Source of the DNA: Salvelinus alpinus
Lineage: Eukaryota; Chordata; Actinopteri; Salmoniformes; Salmonidae
DNA length: 64,000 bases
NCBI RefSeq assembly: GCF_045679555.1
Contig: NC_092091.1
Location: 17,321,072-17,385,071 of the forward strand
Reading direction: 5' to 3'
Shown here: positions 1-57,146 of the stretch, piece after piece
How positions within the stretch are numbered: position 1 is the first letter of the stretch
How the letters are laid out: the number at the start of each line of letters is the position of its first letter
Program-made: the position numbers and the translations under genes
The notes under the pieces: model-generated
What the model saw: the letters and a program-made list of their open reading frames with translations, nothing else
Told to the model about the DNA's origin: nothing
Databases searched by the model: none

Positions 1-693
1 AATAATAGTCAATGGTGTTATCAGACTGGCCAAAGCACATGTGCCCTGCCAGTCTCCTTTCAAAATAGGGGTCAACCGCCTGGCAGGTCCACACATCCAC
101 CATACATCAGCAACACCTCTAGTTTGGTTCAGCCCTTCAACGGGCCAGGTGGCATTAATAGTGACATTAGTGATGCAGTCAGCAGTAGGGAGCCTCCCAT
201 AGTCTATACCCCTACCTGTACCAGTGATACAGCTGTCATTTCCCCCATATGCCTTAACCCCCCACGGTGCCTTCTGGGGGGGCACTTCTGGGAACACAAG
301 ACTCAGAGCTTTACACAGGGTTGAATTTGGCTTATTATGGTAGAAACTTTCCAATATGCACATCCAACCTTCCCCACTGCTAAGGGCAAATGGGTGAGTA
401 GCCAGAACAGGTCTAGCATGTCCACAGATCACACAGTCTTTTCTGTTAAGTGTTTTGGCTGTATACCTCATATAGGCTAACCACATATTATCCCTACCCT
501 CATAGCCAGTTTCAGTCCCCAATTGGTCGCTATCTGAGATATCCTTTACATTTATTACCTGTACCGGATTGGAGAGCTTAGGTGACGAAGTGGAACCCGG
601 TCTTGAAGTAGTGGAGGAGTTCGGCTGAACCTGGCCTTGGCCTGTTGGAACTGGTGGTGGTTTTGGCAGCACTGTGATGGCAACCATCCCCAT
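1..693 (-). pseudogene. Endogenous retrovirus env (surface subunit part), open to the window edge
   Basis: Read on the minus strand, the frame starting at the ATG at 693-691 stays open for 231 codons and leaves the window at base 1, so the 3' part is missing. The product begins with a Pro/Ser/Thr-rich stretch, then a Cys-rich globular part with several N-glycosylation sequons (NST, NVT, NAT, NQT) and a late Trp-Trp-x-Cys-Gly / Trp-x-Gly-x-Cys pattern of the kind seen in envelope surface subunits of vertebrate retroviruses. The pol end lies just upstream on the same strand, which supports env. A hydrophobic leader lies upstream in another frame, so the copy is probably frameshifted near 690-705. 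Family assignment below ERV level is not possible here. Confidence 0.62.
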
Positions 694-848
694 CGTATCC
701 CAATCAGACAGCTCAGGACGACCAGCAGTCCTGTAAAGCCCCATCCTCTCCCAGAAAACATATCAGCAGTCAGAGGCCAGACAGTACTTCCACTTCTATG
801 AACGTACACAGTGATGAGGGAAATCTTCGATAAGGAGTTGACCCCCAA
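694..848 (-). pseudogene. Probable env leader region, in a shifted frame
   Basis: The minus-strand frame from the ATG at 848 encodes a strongly hydrophobic segment (GLLVVLSCLIGI) about 40 residues in. This resembles a signal or leader peptide placed right after the pol end. That frame continues only to a stop at 555, while the long env frame runs in a different register from 693. A small indel near 690-705 would explain the break. It could instead be a chance frame; the hydrophobic run and its position are the only support. Confidence 0.35.
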
Positions 849-873
849 ACTTTATTAGCTACGGTTCTTCTCC

Positions 874-1119
874 TTAACTCTGTGATGGTTCGGCAGTGTC
901 AGTGTGTCTTACCCTCTTGCAATGTGCGATATGAACCCAGGTAGTTCTTTCAGCTATTCTCACCGCAAAGGCTGTCACCAGGAATACTTGGTATGGCCCC
1001 TCCCAACGGGGCTGCATTCCACCTATTCTCCTCATGGACTGGATTGCATGAATCACCTTCTCCTGTAATTCACCTGTAGTGCATAAAATCTTGGACATAC
1101 AGATTTGGTTAACAAACAA
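874..1119 (-). pseudogene. Endogenous retrovirus pol remnant: integrase C-terminal end
   Basis: This 81-residue minus-strand frame contains WEGPYQV, then an Ala-Val-x-Ile-Ala core, then WVHIAHCKRV. That order is characteristic of the small C-terminal domain of gammaretrovirus-like integrases (WxGPYxV ... W-[IV]-H-x-[ST]-[HR]-[VC]-K). It ends 26 bases before the env leader ATG, the usual pol-env order. Nothing pol-like is visible upstream (above 1120), so the provirus appears truncated and only the last part of pol is kept. Confidence 0.6.
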
Positions 1120-2060
1120 TTTCTCATTTATTCTATCTGATTAGCTAGAATGTCCTCCATTATTATCCTAGTAAACCAACTGTAGGGATATTTAACTAAT
1201 AGGCCACACCACAAAGTGCCCTATTCCATCCCCCTTTTGATACATGGCTCCGCCCTTGTATCAATACTGGCGCAAATCTAACAATTCTCTGTCAAGTATC
1301 TTATCTACTTTAAAAGTTATCAGTGCTGCCCCTTAGTTCCTGAACCCAACTAAGTTTTCATTCCCTCTGTCTCCCCTCAGTAACCGTGACCCAGTCTGTG
1401 TCACTCCTATCTCTCTGTTCCCAACCTTCAAGGTCTCAGCAGTGTGGGGAGGGCCCCTCTGTCTGCCCTTTCCCTTATCTGTCTGTAGCTTGGTCCCAAA
1501 CATTAACTAAGTGTCTCACTGTTATCTGAACCCATGGAATTACAAAACAACAACAACAAAAAAACGTGTCTATGGTGGCAATTTCGAAAGTCCTTACATA
1601 GGTTAAATAAGGTTATCTCGATCCTATCAATAATCCTGAATCATCACAGATGTCATATATCCCCGTCCACTTTATACTATTCACACTATGATCAAATGAG
1701 GCCAAAACGAATGCTAACCATATCATATGCTTTCTGTACTAATGAAATATCTCCTTCAGGAGTCCACTGTATTTTATCTAACAATAACATGGGTTAGCCT
1801 TATAAAATCACTATTTTTCTATGTTCATCTTTTTCCTGCCCTGTTGGCTTAAAATATGTTCTAAATACTTAACATGAGTCTACCTTTTATTTAAAAAAAA
1901 CGTATCCTAACTAATTTTCATTGTGTTCCCAGGCCCATATGCTTAAAATCAGCTTAAAATGTCCAATGGCGCCTTCTTGTGGACAATCCAGTTGCTAATA
2001 TTATATCACATGTGATATAGTATTGGGTTATAGTGCAATAAACACAGATCCTCACACTCT
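1120..2060. other. No gene seen; AT-rich intergenic DNA
   Basis: I see no supported coding frame, RNA gene or clear repeat boundary here. The sequence next to the retroviral pol end could be deleted provirus or host flank; I could not find an LTR edge. Confidence 0.4.
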
Positions 2061-2067
2061 CTCAGCT

Positions 2068-2290
2068 AACCTTGTGGGGACACAAAATTCAGTCCCATTC
2101 AACATCCTATTTTTCCTAAACCCTAACTCATACTCTTACGCTAACATGAACCCAAAAACCTAACATTAACCGTGAACCCTAATTCTAACCTTAACCCCCT
2201 TAGAAATAGCATTTGACCCTGTGAGGACAAACAAAATGTTCCCAGTTGGTAAATGTTTTGTTTGTTTACTATTCTTGTGGGGACTTCTGG
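2068..2290. repeat. Possible dispersed element with CTTGTGGGGAC ends
   Basis: The motif CTTGTGGGGAC occurs at about 2070 and again at about 2274, enclosing a stretch rich in CCTAA/CTAACC-like runs. The same-orientation ends and low-complexity core fit a dispersed fish repeat, but I could not define target duplications. Confidence 0.3.
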
Positions 2291-2447
2291 TGTCTCACTC
2301 ACACACACACCTTATGACAAGGGCAGGCCAGGCCAGTGGCTTCTTCCCTCAATCCCCTCACTGTTTCATCACAGGCATAATCCACTCATGACAAAACAGA
2401 GATGGTCTATCCCTCTCTGAAGACAGACCTCCAACTCAAACAAAACA

Positions 2448-2488
2448 CAGAGAGGGAGAGGGATAGAGAGAAAGAGAGAGAGAGATCA
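2448..2488. repeat. Imperfect (GA)n microsatellite
   Basis: Purine run of GAGA and GGGA units, interrupted once by a GATA. Confidence 0.7.
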
Positions 2489-3020
2489 CAAATCTGATGA
2501 GATGTTTCTATAGTGTGAATACAGTATTCAACATAACTGATTTTCCTGTGCATTAGGCATTGACATCAATCCAATGTTAGTTTAACACACAGAGGTCAAG
2601 TAAGGATTTGACCCTAAATTAATGGAAAAATAACATTCTTGTGACGCAAGAAAAGCCGTTGAAAGCGTTAAAATTGAAGGAAAAAACATTGGTGAGCTGA
2701 TAAAATCACAGCCAGAGCTCCTTCTGCTGGACCAGAATAAATAAATAAAGCTCTAGTGTGGAGATGGGATCACAGCCAACAAGACACGACTCACAATACA
2801 ACAACACAAGCTGCCTGACCAATCATCCAGCTGTTTGTCAGTCAGGTCACTGTTCACTGGTGTGGATAAGACTGTCTGCTAAATGACTATAATGTCAAAA
2901 AGTAGGAACATTTTCAGACACTCTTGGCTGACAATGGAAAAATACTTAAATGGCTCTATAGTTGAAACCAACACATGTCTAGGGTATAGCCTTATATTCA
3001 TGCAGGTTGGTAGAACAGGG

Positions 3021-5760
3021 AGGTAGCAAAGGTATTATTTCCCCTTGGGAATAACACACACCCATAATGCCAAGAAGTCAACTGTAAACCCCTTGAACAA
3101 ATCTACTACTGTACTGTATCTAACTTCTGTAACAAACCTCAAACACCAGATGTTAAACACTATTACTTATCATTGTCAATTGAGATCTCCTCTCCATCAC
3201 ACACAGACTGTTTCTGGCATTCTCCTCTCGTTTGTTCCACTACATGCCAGTTCTCTTGGTGACTGCAGACAAAACTCCATACCATATCTGTGGGAGACAG
3301 CAGACATTGACGTTAATTTCACGTGTGCTTTCCTCACAATCTTAAATAAGCATGCCCCATTTAAAAAATGTAGGAACAGGAACAGATATAGCCCGTGGTT
3401 CACTCCAGACCTGACTGCCCTTAACCAGCACAAAAACATCCTGTGGCGCACTGCATTAGCATCGAATAGCCCCCGCGATATGCAACTTTTCAGGGAAGTT
3501 AGGAACCAATATACACAGGCAGTTAGTAAAGCAAAGGCTAGCTTTTTCAAACATAAATTTGCATACTGTAGCACAAACTCCAAAAAGTTCTGGGACTCTG
3601 TAAAGTCCATGGAGAATAAGAGCACCTCCCAGCTGCCCACTGCACTGAGGGTAGGAAACACTGTCACCACCGATAAATCCACGATAATTGAAAATTTCAA
3701 TAAGCATTTTTCTACGGGTGGCCAGGCTTTCCACCTGGCCACCCATACCCTGGTCAACAGCCCTGTACCCCCCACAGTAACTTGCCCATGCCTCCCCCAT
3801 TTCTCCTTCACCCAAATCCAGATAGCTGATGTTCTGAAAGAGCGGCAAAATCTGGACCCCTACAAATCAGCAGGGCTATACAATCTGGACCCTCTCTTTC
3901 TACAATTATGAGCCAAAATTGTTGCAACCCCTATTACTAGCCTGTTCAACTTCTCTTTTGTATTGTCTGAGATCCCCAAAGTTTGGAAAGCTGCCGCGGT
4001 CATCCCCCTCTTCAAAGGGGGAGACACTCTAGACCCAAACTGCTTCAGACCTATATCTACCCTACCCTGCCTTTCCAAGATCTTCAAAAGCCAAGTTAAC
4101 AAACAGATCACCGACCATTTCCAATCCCACCATACCTTCTTCGCTATGCAATCTGGTTTCAGAGCTGGTCATGGGTGTACCTCAACCACGCTCAAGGTCC
4201 TAAACGATATCATAACCTCCATCGATAAGAGACAATACTGTGCAGCTGTATTCATCGACCTGGCCAAGGCTTTCGACTCTGTCAATCACCACATTCTTAT
4301 CGGCAGACTCAACAGCCTTGGTTTCTCAAATGATTGCCTCGCCTGGTTCACCAACTACTTCTCTGACAGAGTTCAGTGTGTCAAATCGGAGGGCCTGTTA
4401 TCCGGACCTCTGGCAGTCTCTATGGGGGTGCCACAGGGTTCAATTCTCGGGCCGACTCTTTTCTCTATATACATCAATGATGTTGCTATTGCTGCTGGTG
4501 ATTCTCTGATCCACCACTACGCAGACGACACCATTCTGTATACTTCTGGCCCTTCTTTGGACACTGTGTTAACTAACCTCCAGACGAGCTTCAACGCCAT
4601 ACAACTCTCCTTCCGTGGCCTCCAACTGCTCTTAAATGCAAGTAAAACTAAATGCATGCTCTTCAACCGATCGCTACCAGCACCTGCCCGCCTGTCCAGC
4701 ATCACTACTCTGGACGGTTCTGACTTAGAATATGTGGACATCTACAAATACCTAGGTGTCTGGTTAGACTGTAAACTCTCCTTCCAGACTCACATTAATC
4801 ATCTCCAATCCAAAATTAAATCTAGAATCGGCTTCCTGTTTCGCAACAAAGCATCCTTCACTCTTGCTGCCAAACATACCCTCGTAAAACTGACTATCCT
4901 ACCGATCCTGGACTTCGGCGATGTCATTTACAAAATAGCCTCCAACACTCTACTCAGCAAATTGGATGCAGTCTATCACAGTGCCATCTGTTTTGTCACC
5001 AAAGCCCCATCTACTACCCACTACTGCGACCTGTATGCTCTCGTTGGCTGGCCCTCGCTTCATATTCGTTGCCAAACCCACTGGCTTCAGGTCATCTGTC
5101 AGTCTTTGCTAGGTAAAGCCCCGCCTTATCGAAGCTCACTGGTCACCATAGCAGCACCCACCCGTAGCACGCGCTCCAGCAGGTATATTTCACTGGTCAC
5201 CCCCAAAGCAAATTCCCCCTTTGGCCGCCTTTCCTTCCAGTTCTCTGCTGCCAATGACTGGAACGTATTGCAAAAAAATAAAAAATAAAATAAAAAACTT
5301 TTTTTTTTTAAATCACTGAAGCTGGAGACTCATATCACCCTCACTAGTTTTAAGCACCAGCTGTCAGAGCAGCTCACAGATCACTGCACCTGTACATAGC
5401 CCATTTGTAAATAGCCCATCCAACTACCTCATCCCCATACTGTTATATTTTTTTTGTGCTCCTTTGCACCCCAGTATCTCTACTTGCACATTCATCTTCT
5501 GCACATCCATCACTCCAGTGTTTAATTGCTAAATTGTAATTATTTTGCCACTATGGCCTATTTATTGCCTTACCTAATTTTCACACACTGTATATATACT
5601 TGTTTTTCTCTATTGTGTTATTGACTGTATGTTTGTTTATTCCATGTGTAACTCTGTGTTGTTGTTTGTGTCACACTGCTTTGCTTTATCTTGGCCAGGT
5701 CACAGTTGTAAATGAGAACTTGTTCTCAACTAGCCTACCTGGTTAAATAAAGGTGAACTA
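3021..5760 (+). mobile_element. L2/Rex-type LINE, 5'-truncated, with 3' UTR
   Basis: A non-LTR retrotransposon copy that starts in the linker between endonuclease and reverse transcriptase and runs to a typical 3' end. After the coding part (to 5288) comes a T/A-rich insertion, then a 3' UTR ending in the tail TTCTCAACTAGCCTACCTGG followed by TTAAATAAAGGTGAA, a tail I associate with abundant salmonid LINEs and SINEs. The 5' limit near 3020 is approximate. No clear target duplication was found. Confidence 0.75.
3045..5288 (+). pseudogene. LINE ORF2 fragment: reverse transcriptase, one in-frame stop
   Basis: One frame runs through this whole interval with a single nonsense codon at 3909-3911. 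Before it lies the linker region (WFTPDL, KAFFKH-like). After it are the reverse transcriptase blocks: FIDLAKAFDSVNH (finger/palm), GVPQGSILGPTLFSIYIND, and the catalytic YADDT at about 4519-4533. The thumb and C-terminal part include ILDFGDVIY and LYALVGWPSL, as in the L2/Jockey-type clades. The frame ends early in an A-rich insertion at 5270-5310. With the endonuclease missing and a stop present, it is a dead copy. Confidence 0.8.
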
Positions 5761-6238
5761 AAACAATTCAGATCAATCTCAGCTATCACTTACCCAGTCA
5801 TGGGTGCATGCCCAAGACCCTAGCATGTTTGTTCTGACCTTAGTGTGCTTGAATACACCCTATCACAGACCTGAGCAGAAATAATAATAATAATAATGAT
5901 ATAAAACAACAATCCTGAAGATGCTTAGCCTTTAAATTCAACCAGCAATATAAGTGAGTTGACTGGGTTGATTCTGGATTTCAATACTTGTCTGTCAGAG
6001 GAAAGAAGAGCCTGATTGATTTGAGCTCATTTTGCAGACAACAGAAGTCCGTAATAATTGATTTGTAATCATTTTCATCATCAATACCACATCACCTTCT
6101 GCAATCTGGTGTTGCGTCGTCATTTCCTTACATTTTCTCATACAGTAATACTGCAGCCTCATATTTCATATTTCTGATAAAGCGTCTGGCAGCAGCACGA
6201 AGGGAAATCATCCAGACTTCCTTTTGAAACTAGGATAT
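5761..6238. other. No gene seen
   Basis: AT-rich spacer with a short (AAT)n run near 5880-5897. No coding frame or recognisable repeat. Confidence 0.4.
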
Positions 6239-6938
6239 ATAGTACCTTCAGAAAGTATTCATAACCCTTGACTTATTCCACATTTTGTTGTGTTATAGCC
6301 TGAATTCAAAATGGATTAGGTAGATTTTCTTGCTTACCCATCTACGCACAATACCCCATGAAAGTGAAAACATGTTTTTTTCTGTGCAAATGTATTGAAA
6401 ATGAAATACAGAATGATATATCTCTTTCGTCTAAGTCTCTAAGAGCTTTCCACACCATTCCGCAACATTTGCCCATTATACTTTTCAAAATTCTTCAAGC
6501 TCTGTCAAATTGGTTCTTGATCGTTGCTAGACAACCATTTTCAGGTCTTGCCATATACAGTACTGTATTTTCAAGTAGATTTAAGTCAACTTGGCCACTC
6601 AGGAACATTCACTGACTTCCTAGTAAACAACTCCAGTGTAGATTTGGCCCTGCTGAAAGGTGAATTCATCTCCTAGTGTCTGGTGGAAAGCAGACTTAAC
6701 CAGGTTTTTCTCTAGGATTTTGCCTGTGCTTAGCTCCATTCCATTTCTTTATTCTGAAAAACTCCCCAGTCCTTGCCGATGACAAGCATACCCATAACAT
6801 GATGGAGCCACCACCATGCTTGAAAATATGAAGAGTGGTACTCAGTGATGTGTTGTGTTTGCCCCAAACATAATGCTTTGTATTCAGAACAAAGTGAATT
6901 TCTTTGCCAAATGTTTTGTAGTTTTACTTTAGTGCCTT

Positions 6939-7175
6939 TGTAACGGATGTGAAATGGCTAGCTAGTTAGCGGGTACGCGCTAGTAGCGTTTCAATCAGTT
7001 ACGTCACTTGCTCTGAAACCTAGAAGTAGTGTTGCACCTTGCTCTGCAAGGGCCGTGGCCTTTGTGGAGCGATGGGTAACGATGCTTCTTGGGCGACCGT
7101 TGTTGATGTGTGCAGAGGGTCCCTGGTTCGCGCCCGTGTCGGGGTGAGGGGACAACGTAAAGTTATACTGTTACA
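6939..7175 (+). mobile_element. Single-LTR copy of the TRIM-like element, 4-bp target duplication
   Basis: The insertion starts TGTAACGG and ends CTGTTACA (TG...CA with a 6-bp inverted terminus). It is flanked by CCTT at 6935-6938 and CCTT at 7176-7179. Removing it with one CCTT restores uninterrupted Tc1 sequence. Homologous copies in this window lie at 12638-12835 and, twice, in 42582-43181, all in the opposite orientation. Confidence 0.7.
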
Positions 7176-7202
7176 CCTTGTTGCAAACAGGATGCATGTT
7201 TA

Positions 7203-7425
7203 TAATAAAATATTGTATTTTCAGCTGTTTAAAGCTGGAGTAAAAAAATTAAGCAAGACACAAAAACATAAGTTAAAAACGTAAAGCATAGAAATACTGT
7301 AGCACATAGAAGAGATCTACCGCGTCCGACTTGCTTTCAATGAGAATGACAGATCTATAACTCACATTTCTGTGAATTTTGTTGGGTTGCCCCAAAAAGT
7401 TACATATTGCAGCTTTAAACTAATT
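7203..7425 (-). repeat. Dispersed repeat nested in the Tc1 copy; inverted match to 11683-11880
   Basis: The segment ending GGGTTGCCCCAAAAAGTTAC then ATATTGCAGCTTTAAA is the reverse complement, with mismatches, of the segment starting near 11683. Shared blocks include the AGATCTACCGC / AGATCTG region. It replaces part of the Tc1 interior. Family unknown to me. Confidence 0.5.
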
Positions 7426-8005
7426 GTTTTAAAGTCACCATTGGCCTCATGGTAAAATCCCTGAGCGGTTTCCTTCCTCTCTTGCAACTGAGTTACGAAA
7501 ATTGCCTGTATCTTTGTAGTGACTGGGTGTATTGATACACCATCCAAAGTTCAATGAATAACTTCACCATGCTAAAATGTCCGTTTTTTTGCGAGGCATT
7601 GGAAAATCTCCCTGGTCTTTGTGATGGAATCTGTGTTTGAAATTCAATGCTCGACTGAGGAACCTTACAGATAATTGAATGTCTGGGGTACAGAGATGAG
7701 GTAGTTATTCAAAAATCATGTTAGGCACATTTTGCACTCAGTCCATGCAACTTGTTATCTGACTTTTTTACTACTGAACTTATTTAAGCTTGTCATTTCA
7801 AAGGGGTTGAATACTTGACTGAAGACATTTCACTTTTAATTAATTTGTATACATTTTTTAAAACATAATTCCACTTTGACATTGTGTGTTGTGTGTTGGC
7901 CAGTGAATTTTTTCTCATCCAATTTAATCCATTTTAAACCCAGGCTGTAACACAACAAAATACAGGAAAAGTGAAGGGATATGAATACTTTCTGAAGGCA
8001 CTGTA

Positions 8006-8699
8006 TAGGGACTAACACTTGCTTTATATAGAACATAATCACCGGCAGCATCACTTTGACTGTCTGCATAGAAATATATACCTCTAGATAGTCTGATATA
8101 TTTTCTCTGATTGGCTGTTTGTAATTAGGTCAATGAACCTCTTAAAAGACAAACCCATGAATTAAAGATTGCTCCATGCTGCCAGTTTGGCATCTGCAGT
8201 GTCTCAGGAGTTCCTTAATTCTCATTGGAGAGGCTCCTTCCATAATGAGAACCTAGATCTGGAAAATACTACCGTAATACATGAGTTAATATAGTCAAAT
8301 CATCCCGTCACCTAGTCACAGCAACAACAAAAAATGTATTGATCATAGAACATCATAACTCGATAGGTATGGTTACTATAACATTGGTATTTACCTGGTT
8401 ATTCCATAATAGCCTAATTAAAGACACATAGGCTAGTGGAAGTTCTATTCCCATTACACAAAATTAAAATGGGACAAGGACAACTTTGACATGACTGAGA
8501 AGAGCATGTGATGTGGGAGAGTCTCAAATAGAATAAGCAGAAAATGCTTTGTCGTGCAGAAAAGGAGACCAACTAGGCTACTTACTACAAAGAGGATGTA
8601 GGCAACTCCAAAGAGGATATAGGCTATCTGTCAGCTGACTTCACTCACCATATTTTGAGGGTCAAGCAAACACTTGGTTTGAAGTGCCTTTCACTGTAC
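8006..8699. other. No gene seen; upstream flank of ppm1h
   Basis: AT-rich sequence without a coding frame or a recognisable repeat. Confidence 0.4.
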
Positions 8700-9041
8700 C
8701 TTGCCGTCGGTTCTTGTTGTAGCAGTCTACTGTTGCCTACCTGCCACGGCATTCCAGGATAATTAGCCTACATTTTTCACCTACTGGCGCTTTGCCAATA
8801 ACAGCTGCTCACCGTCATAGCGCGATAGGTACGCGACCTAATCCAGCAAGCAAACGGTTTGTCACATGACTGTGCTCACCATGAGTTTATTTCCGCGTTC
8901 ATTCGGTACAGAATGATTTGATAGATAGAGGTGCATACCTGAACCGTTGCGGTCCGCAAAACGCGCCGCCGAGCCTTGGCGATATTCCGAGAAAGGGGAC
9001 CCCGGCATTAGCATTGCTTGGACACACGCTGCAGCAAGAAC
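8700..9041 (+). promoter_or_regulatory. Candidate promoter and 5' UTR of ppm1h, with two upstream AUGs
   Basis: CpG density rises sharply from about 8750 to 9290 compared with the AT-rich flanks, as expected for a CpG-type promoter. There is no obvious TATA box. A reverse CCAAT (GCCAAT near 8793), an E-box CAGCTG (about 8801) and a palindromic GTCACATGAC (about 8861) are visible. Two short upstream reading frames occur: 8881-8916 (11 codons, ATG in a good ACCATGA context) and 8913-8921 (2 codons), overlapping as ATGA. They matter only if transcription starts upstream of 8881. The start site is not determinable from sequence. Confidence 0.45.
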
Positions 9042-55298
<46,257 letters not shown>

Positions 55299-56840
55299 CC
55301 GTAGCCCAGGCCCAGCTCACCACCACCCACCATGGGACTCTAGACAGGTTCTGTGTCCAAAATGACACCCTATATAGTGCACTACTTTAGGCCAAGGCCA
55401 TGACAAGTATTGCATTATGTAGGGAATAGGGTGCAATTGTAGGTGTTCTCCCAACCGGCAGATCTAGCTAAGGACCAGCTCACCACCCACCATGGGACTC
55501 TAGACAGGCTGCCCCCCTCTCCCATCTATCCTATCCCCTCTGTCCTAAAATCAATGCCCTGGTGCTCTCACAGTGCTTCATCCCGAACGGTTTTCCTGAG
55601 GAAACAAAATGGCTGCTGGTTGTTGTACAGTACAGGGTAGCATGATTGTTCTTGTCTCTTGTGAAAGGAAGGAAAATCTCAGGATGTTCCAATATACAGT
55701 ACCTTCAGTTTCTTCTTGTGTTTCTGTGCTGCAAAGGAACAAAGGACAATTCTGGATTTAAAGGCCTACCGGGGCCATGTATTTCGAGTAATTCATAACC
55801 AACTCTTTGTTGTTTTTCAGTAGGCTACGGCTTCTGCATAGCCAAATATTTTCTGATGCAATGGAAGAGTATTGCTTTCACAAAGGCAATACTTCTCTTA
55901 TGGATATCACATGGGGAAAGACAAAGGGACTCTTTCAAAGTGCAATGCTTTATGGGATTGTTTTTTATCCTTTTTAGATGAGATATTGTTACTATATTAC
56001 TGATTATGAACAGGTAAAAATGCTTAAAAATGAATGGATTTTAGATATCCATGCTGTACAGTGTAAAGAACCTGTTTTGAGTTGTCTGTATATACTGTAC
56101 GTTATGAAACCTCTCCTGTCCCTATGATCCATTACATACATAAGTCACTGACCTAGACAGTACAATCCTACCACAGACAAACTATAGCCTTCAGCTTTCA
56201 GAACTAGTGTTCCTCTCTAAGTGTAAGGTGAATGAAGTCAGTTTTATGGTCGTTGTATTGCCAGTGACAATGTTAATCTCTCATTGTTTCTTTTTTCTTA
56301 ATTTTGATAGGTTTGTTTTTTCTTTGTCATTGCGATGACCCTGAAAGTGGATTTACTTAAAGGATGTGAAGGAACACATTTTATACATAATTGTGAAACA
56401 GCTACCTCATGTTTTCCCTTGCCCGTTTAACCTTTTATGTTTCTATATGTCAAATACTTGTTTGCATCATCCTGTTTGCGTGCTCGTTTACTTTTCAAAT
56501 ATGAAACAGCCATTCCTTAATTAATTGTCACTAGTTTTCATACAAATATAGCTTAGTTTAGCTCTGTAAAAAATATTAGGGAAACTGTATAGCGACATGA
56601 ATAGGATGTAAAATGGGTCAGGTTTACTGAATGTTCTTACAGCTGAATCCTAAATTGAGACATGGTTGTCATTTTATCTTATTGAGACGTGCTTGATTTA
56701 CTCAAAAGTTCAAGTTACGAGTGTGGATCTCTCAAATGAACATTCAGTCCTTGAAGGCTAGAGTTACATCCCTTAAGCAGATACATTGATTAGCAAGTGC
56801 TTGGGAGGAACACATGAGATTAAATTGAATGCTGGTATGA
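55299..56840 (+). other. Probable ppm1h 3' UTR
   Basis: AT-rich, non-coding, following the stop. A 60-bp segment spanning the stop (55289-55348) recurs as a 51-bp copy at 55458-55508. A common salmonid repeat-like stretch (CACCCTATATAGTGCACTAC) lies between. The end is set by the candidate poly(A) signal at 56819. Confidence 0.5.
56819..56824 (+). terminator. Candidate poly(A) signal ATTAAA
   Basis: ATTAAA, the second commonest vertebrate signal, is followed 25-50 bases later by a GT/T-rich stretch (TGTTGCTCTCTGTTTTTTGT). No AATAAA was noticed between the stop and this point. Alternative downstream sites cannot be excluded. Confidence 0.4.
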
Positions 56841-56968
56841 AAACTGTTGCTCTCTGTTTTTTGTTGTTTTTAAGTGATCTTTACTTGTAGTTTACTGAAC
56901 ATGTCACAACTCAGGGAGCTATGTGACCGATTCTCATGCCGGATGCTATACAGAAAATGTGTCTGTAC

Positions 56969-57146
56969 CAGAGGAGGCTGGTGGGAGGAGCTTTTGGAGG
57001 ACCGGTTCATCGTACAGACTGGAATGGAAAAATGGAACGGTATCAAGCACATCAAACATGGAAACAAGGTTTGACGCTGTTCATTCAATGCCATTCCAGT
57101 CATTACAATGAGCCTGTCCTATAGCTCCTCCCACCAGCCTCCTCTG
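56969..57146. mobile_element. Palindromic MITE (CAGAGGAGGCTGG ends)
   Basis: CAGAGGAGGCTGGTGGGAGG and AGCT at the left match, inverted, AGCTCCTCCCACCAGCCTCC and TCTG at the right. The internal CATTCCAGTC / GACTGGAATG pair is also inverted. 178 bp long. The flanks GTCTGTAC and CTCTACAG show no convincing duplication. Confidence 0.75.

Larger units (their letters stand above)
6239..8005 (-). mobile_element. Tc1/mariner element, degraded, with two nested repeats
   Basis: The left end (6241 onward, CCTTCAGAAAGTATTCATAA) and the right end (7925-8003, read in reverse) are inverted copies of each other over about 60 bases, both running into a GTTGTGTTA(T/C)AGCC block. These are Tc1-type terminal inverted repeats. 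The interior keeps only decayed transposase-like fragments on the minus strand. It is interrupted by a 237-bp LTR-like insertion at 6939-7175 and another dispersed repeat at about 7203-7425. Confidence 0.7.

Noticed and set aside
3197..3848. Minus-strand open frames of 204 and 130 codons
   Set aside because: Antisense shadows of the LINE coding region; no family resemblance.
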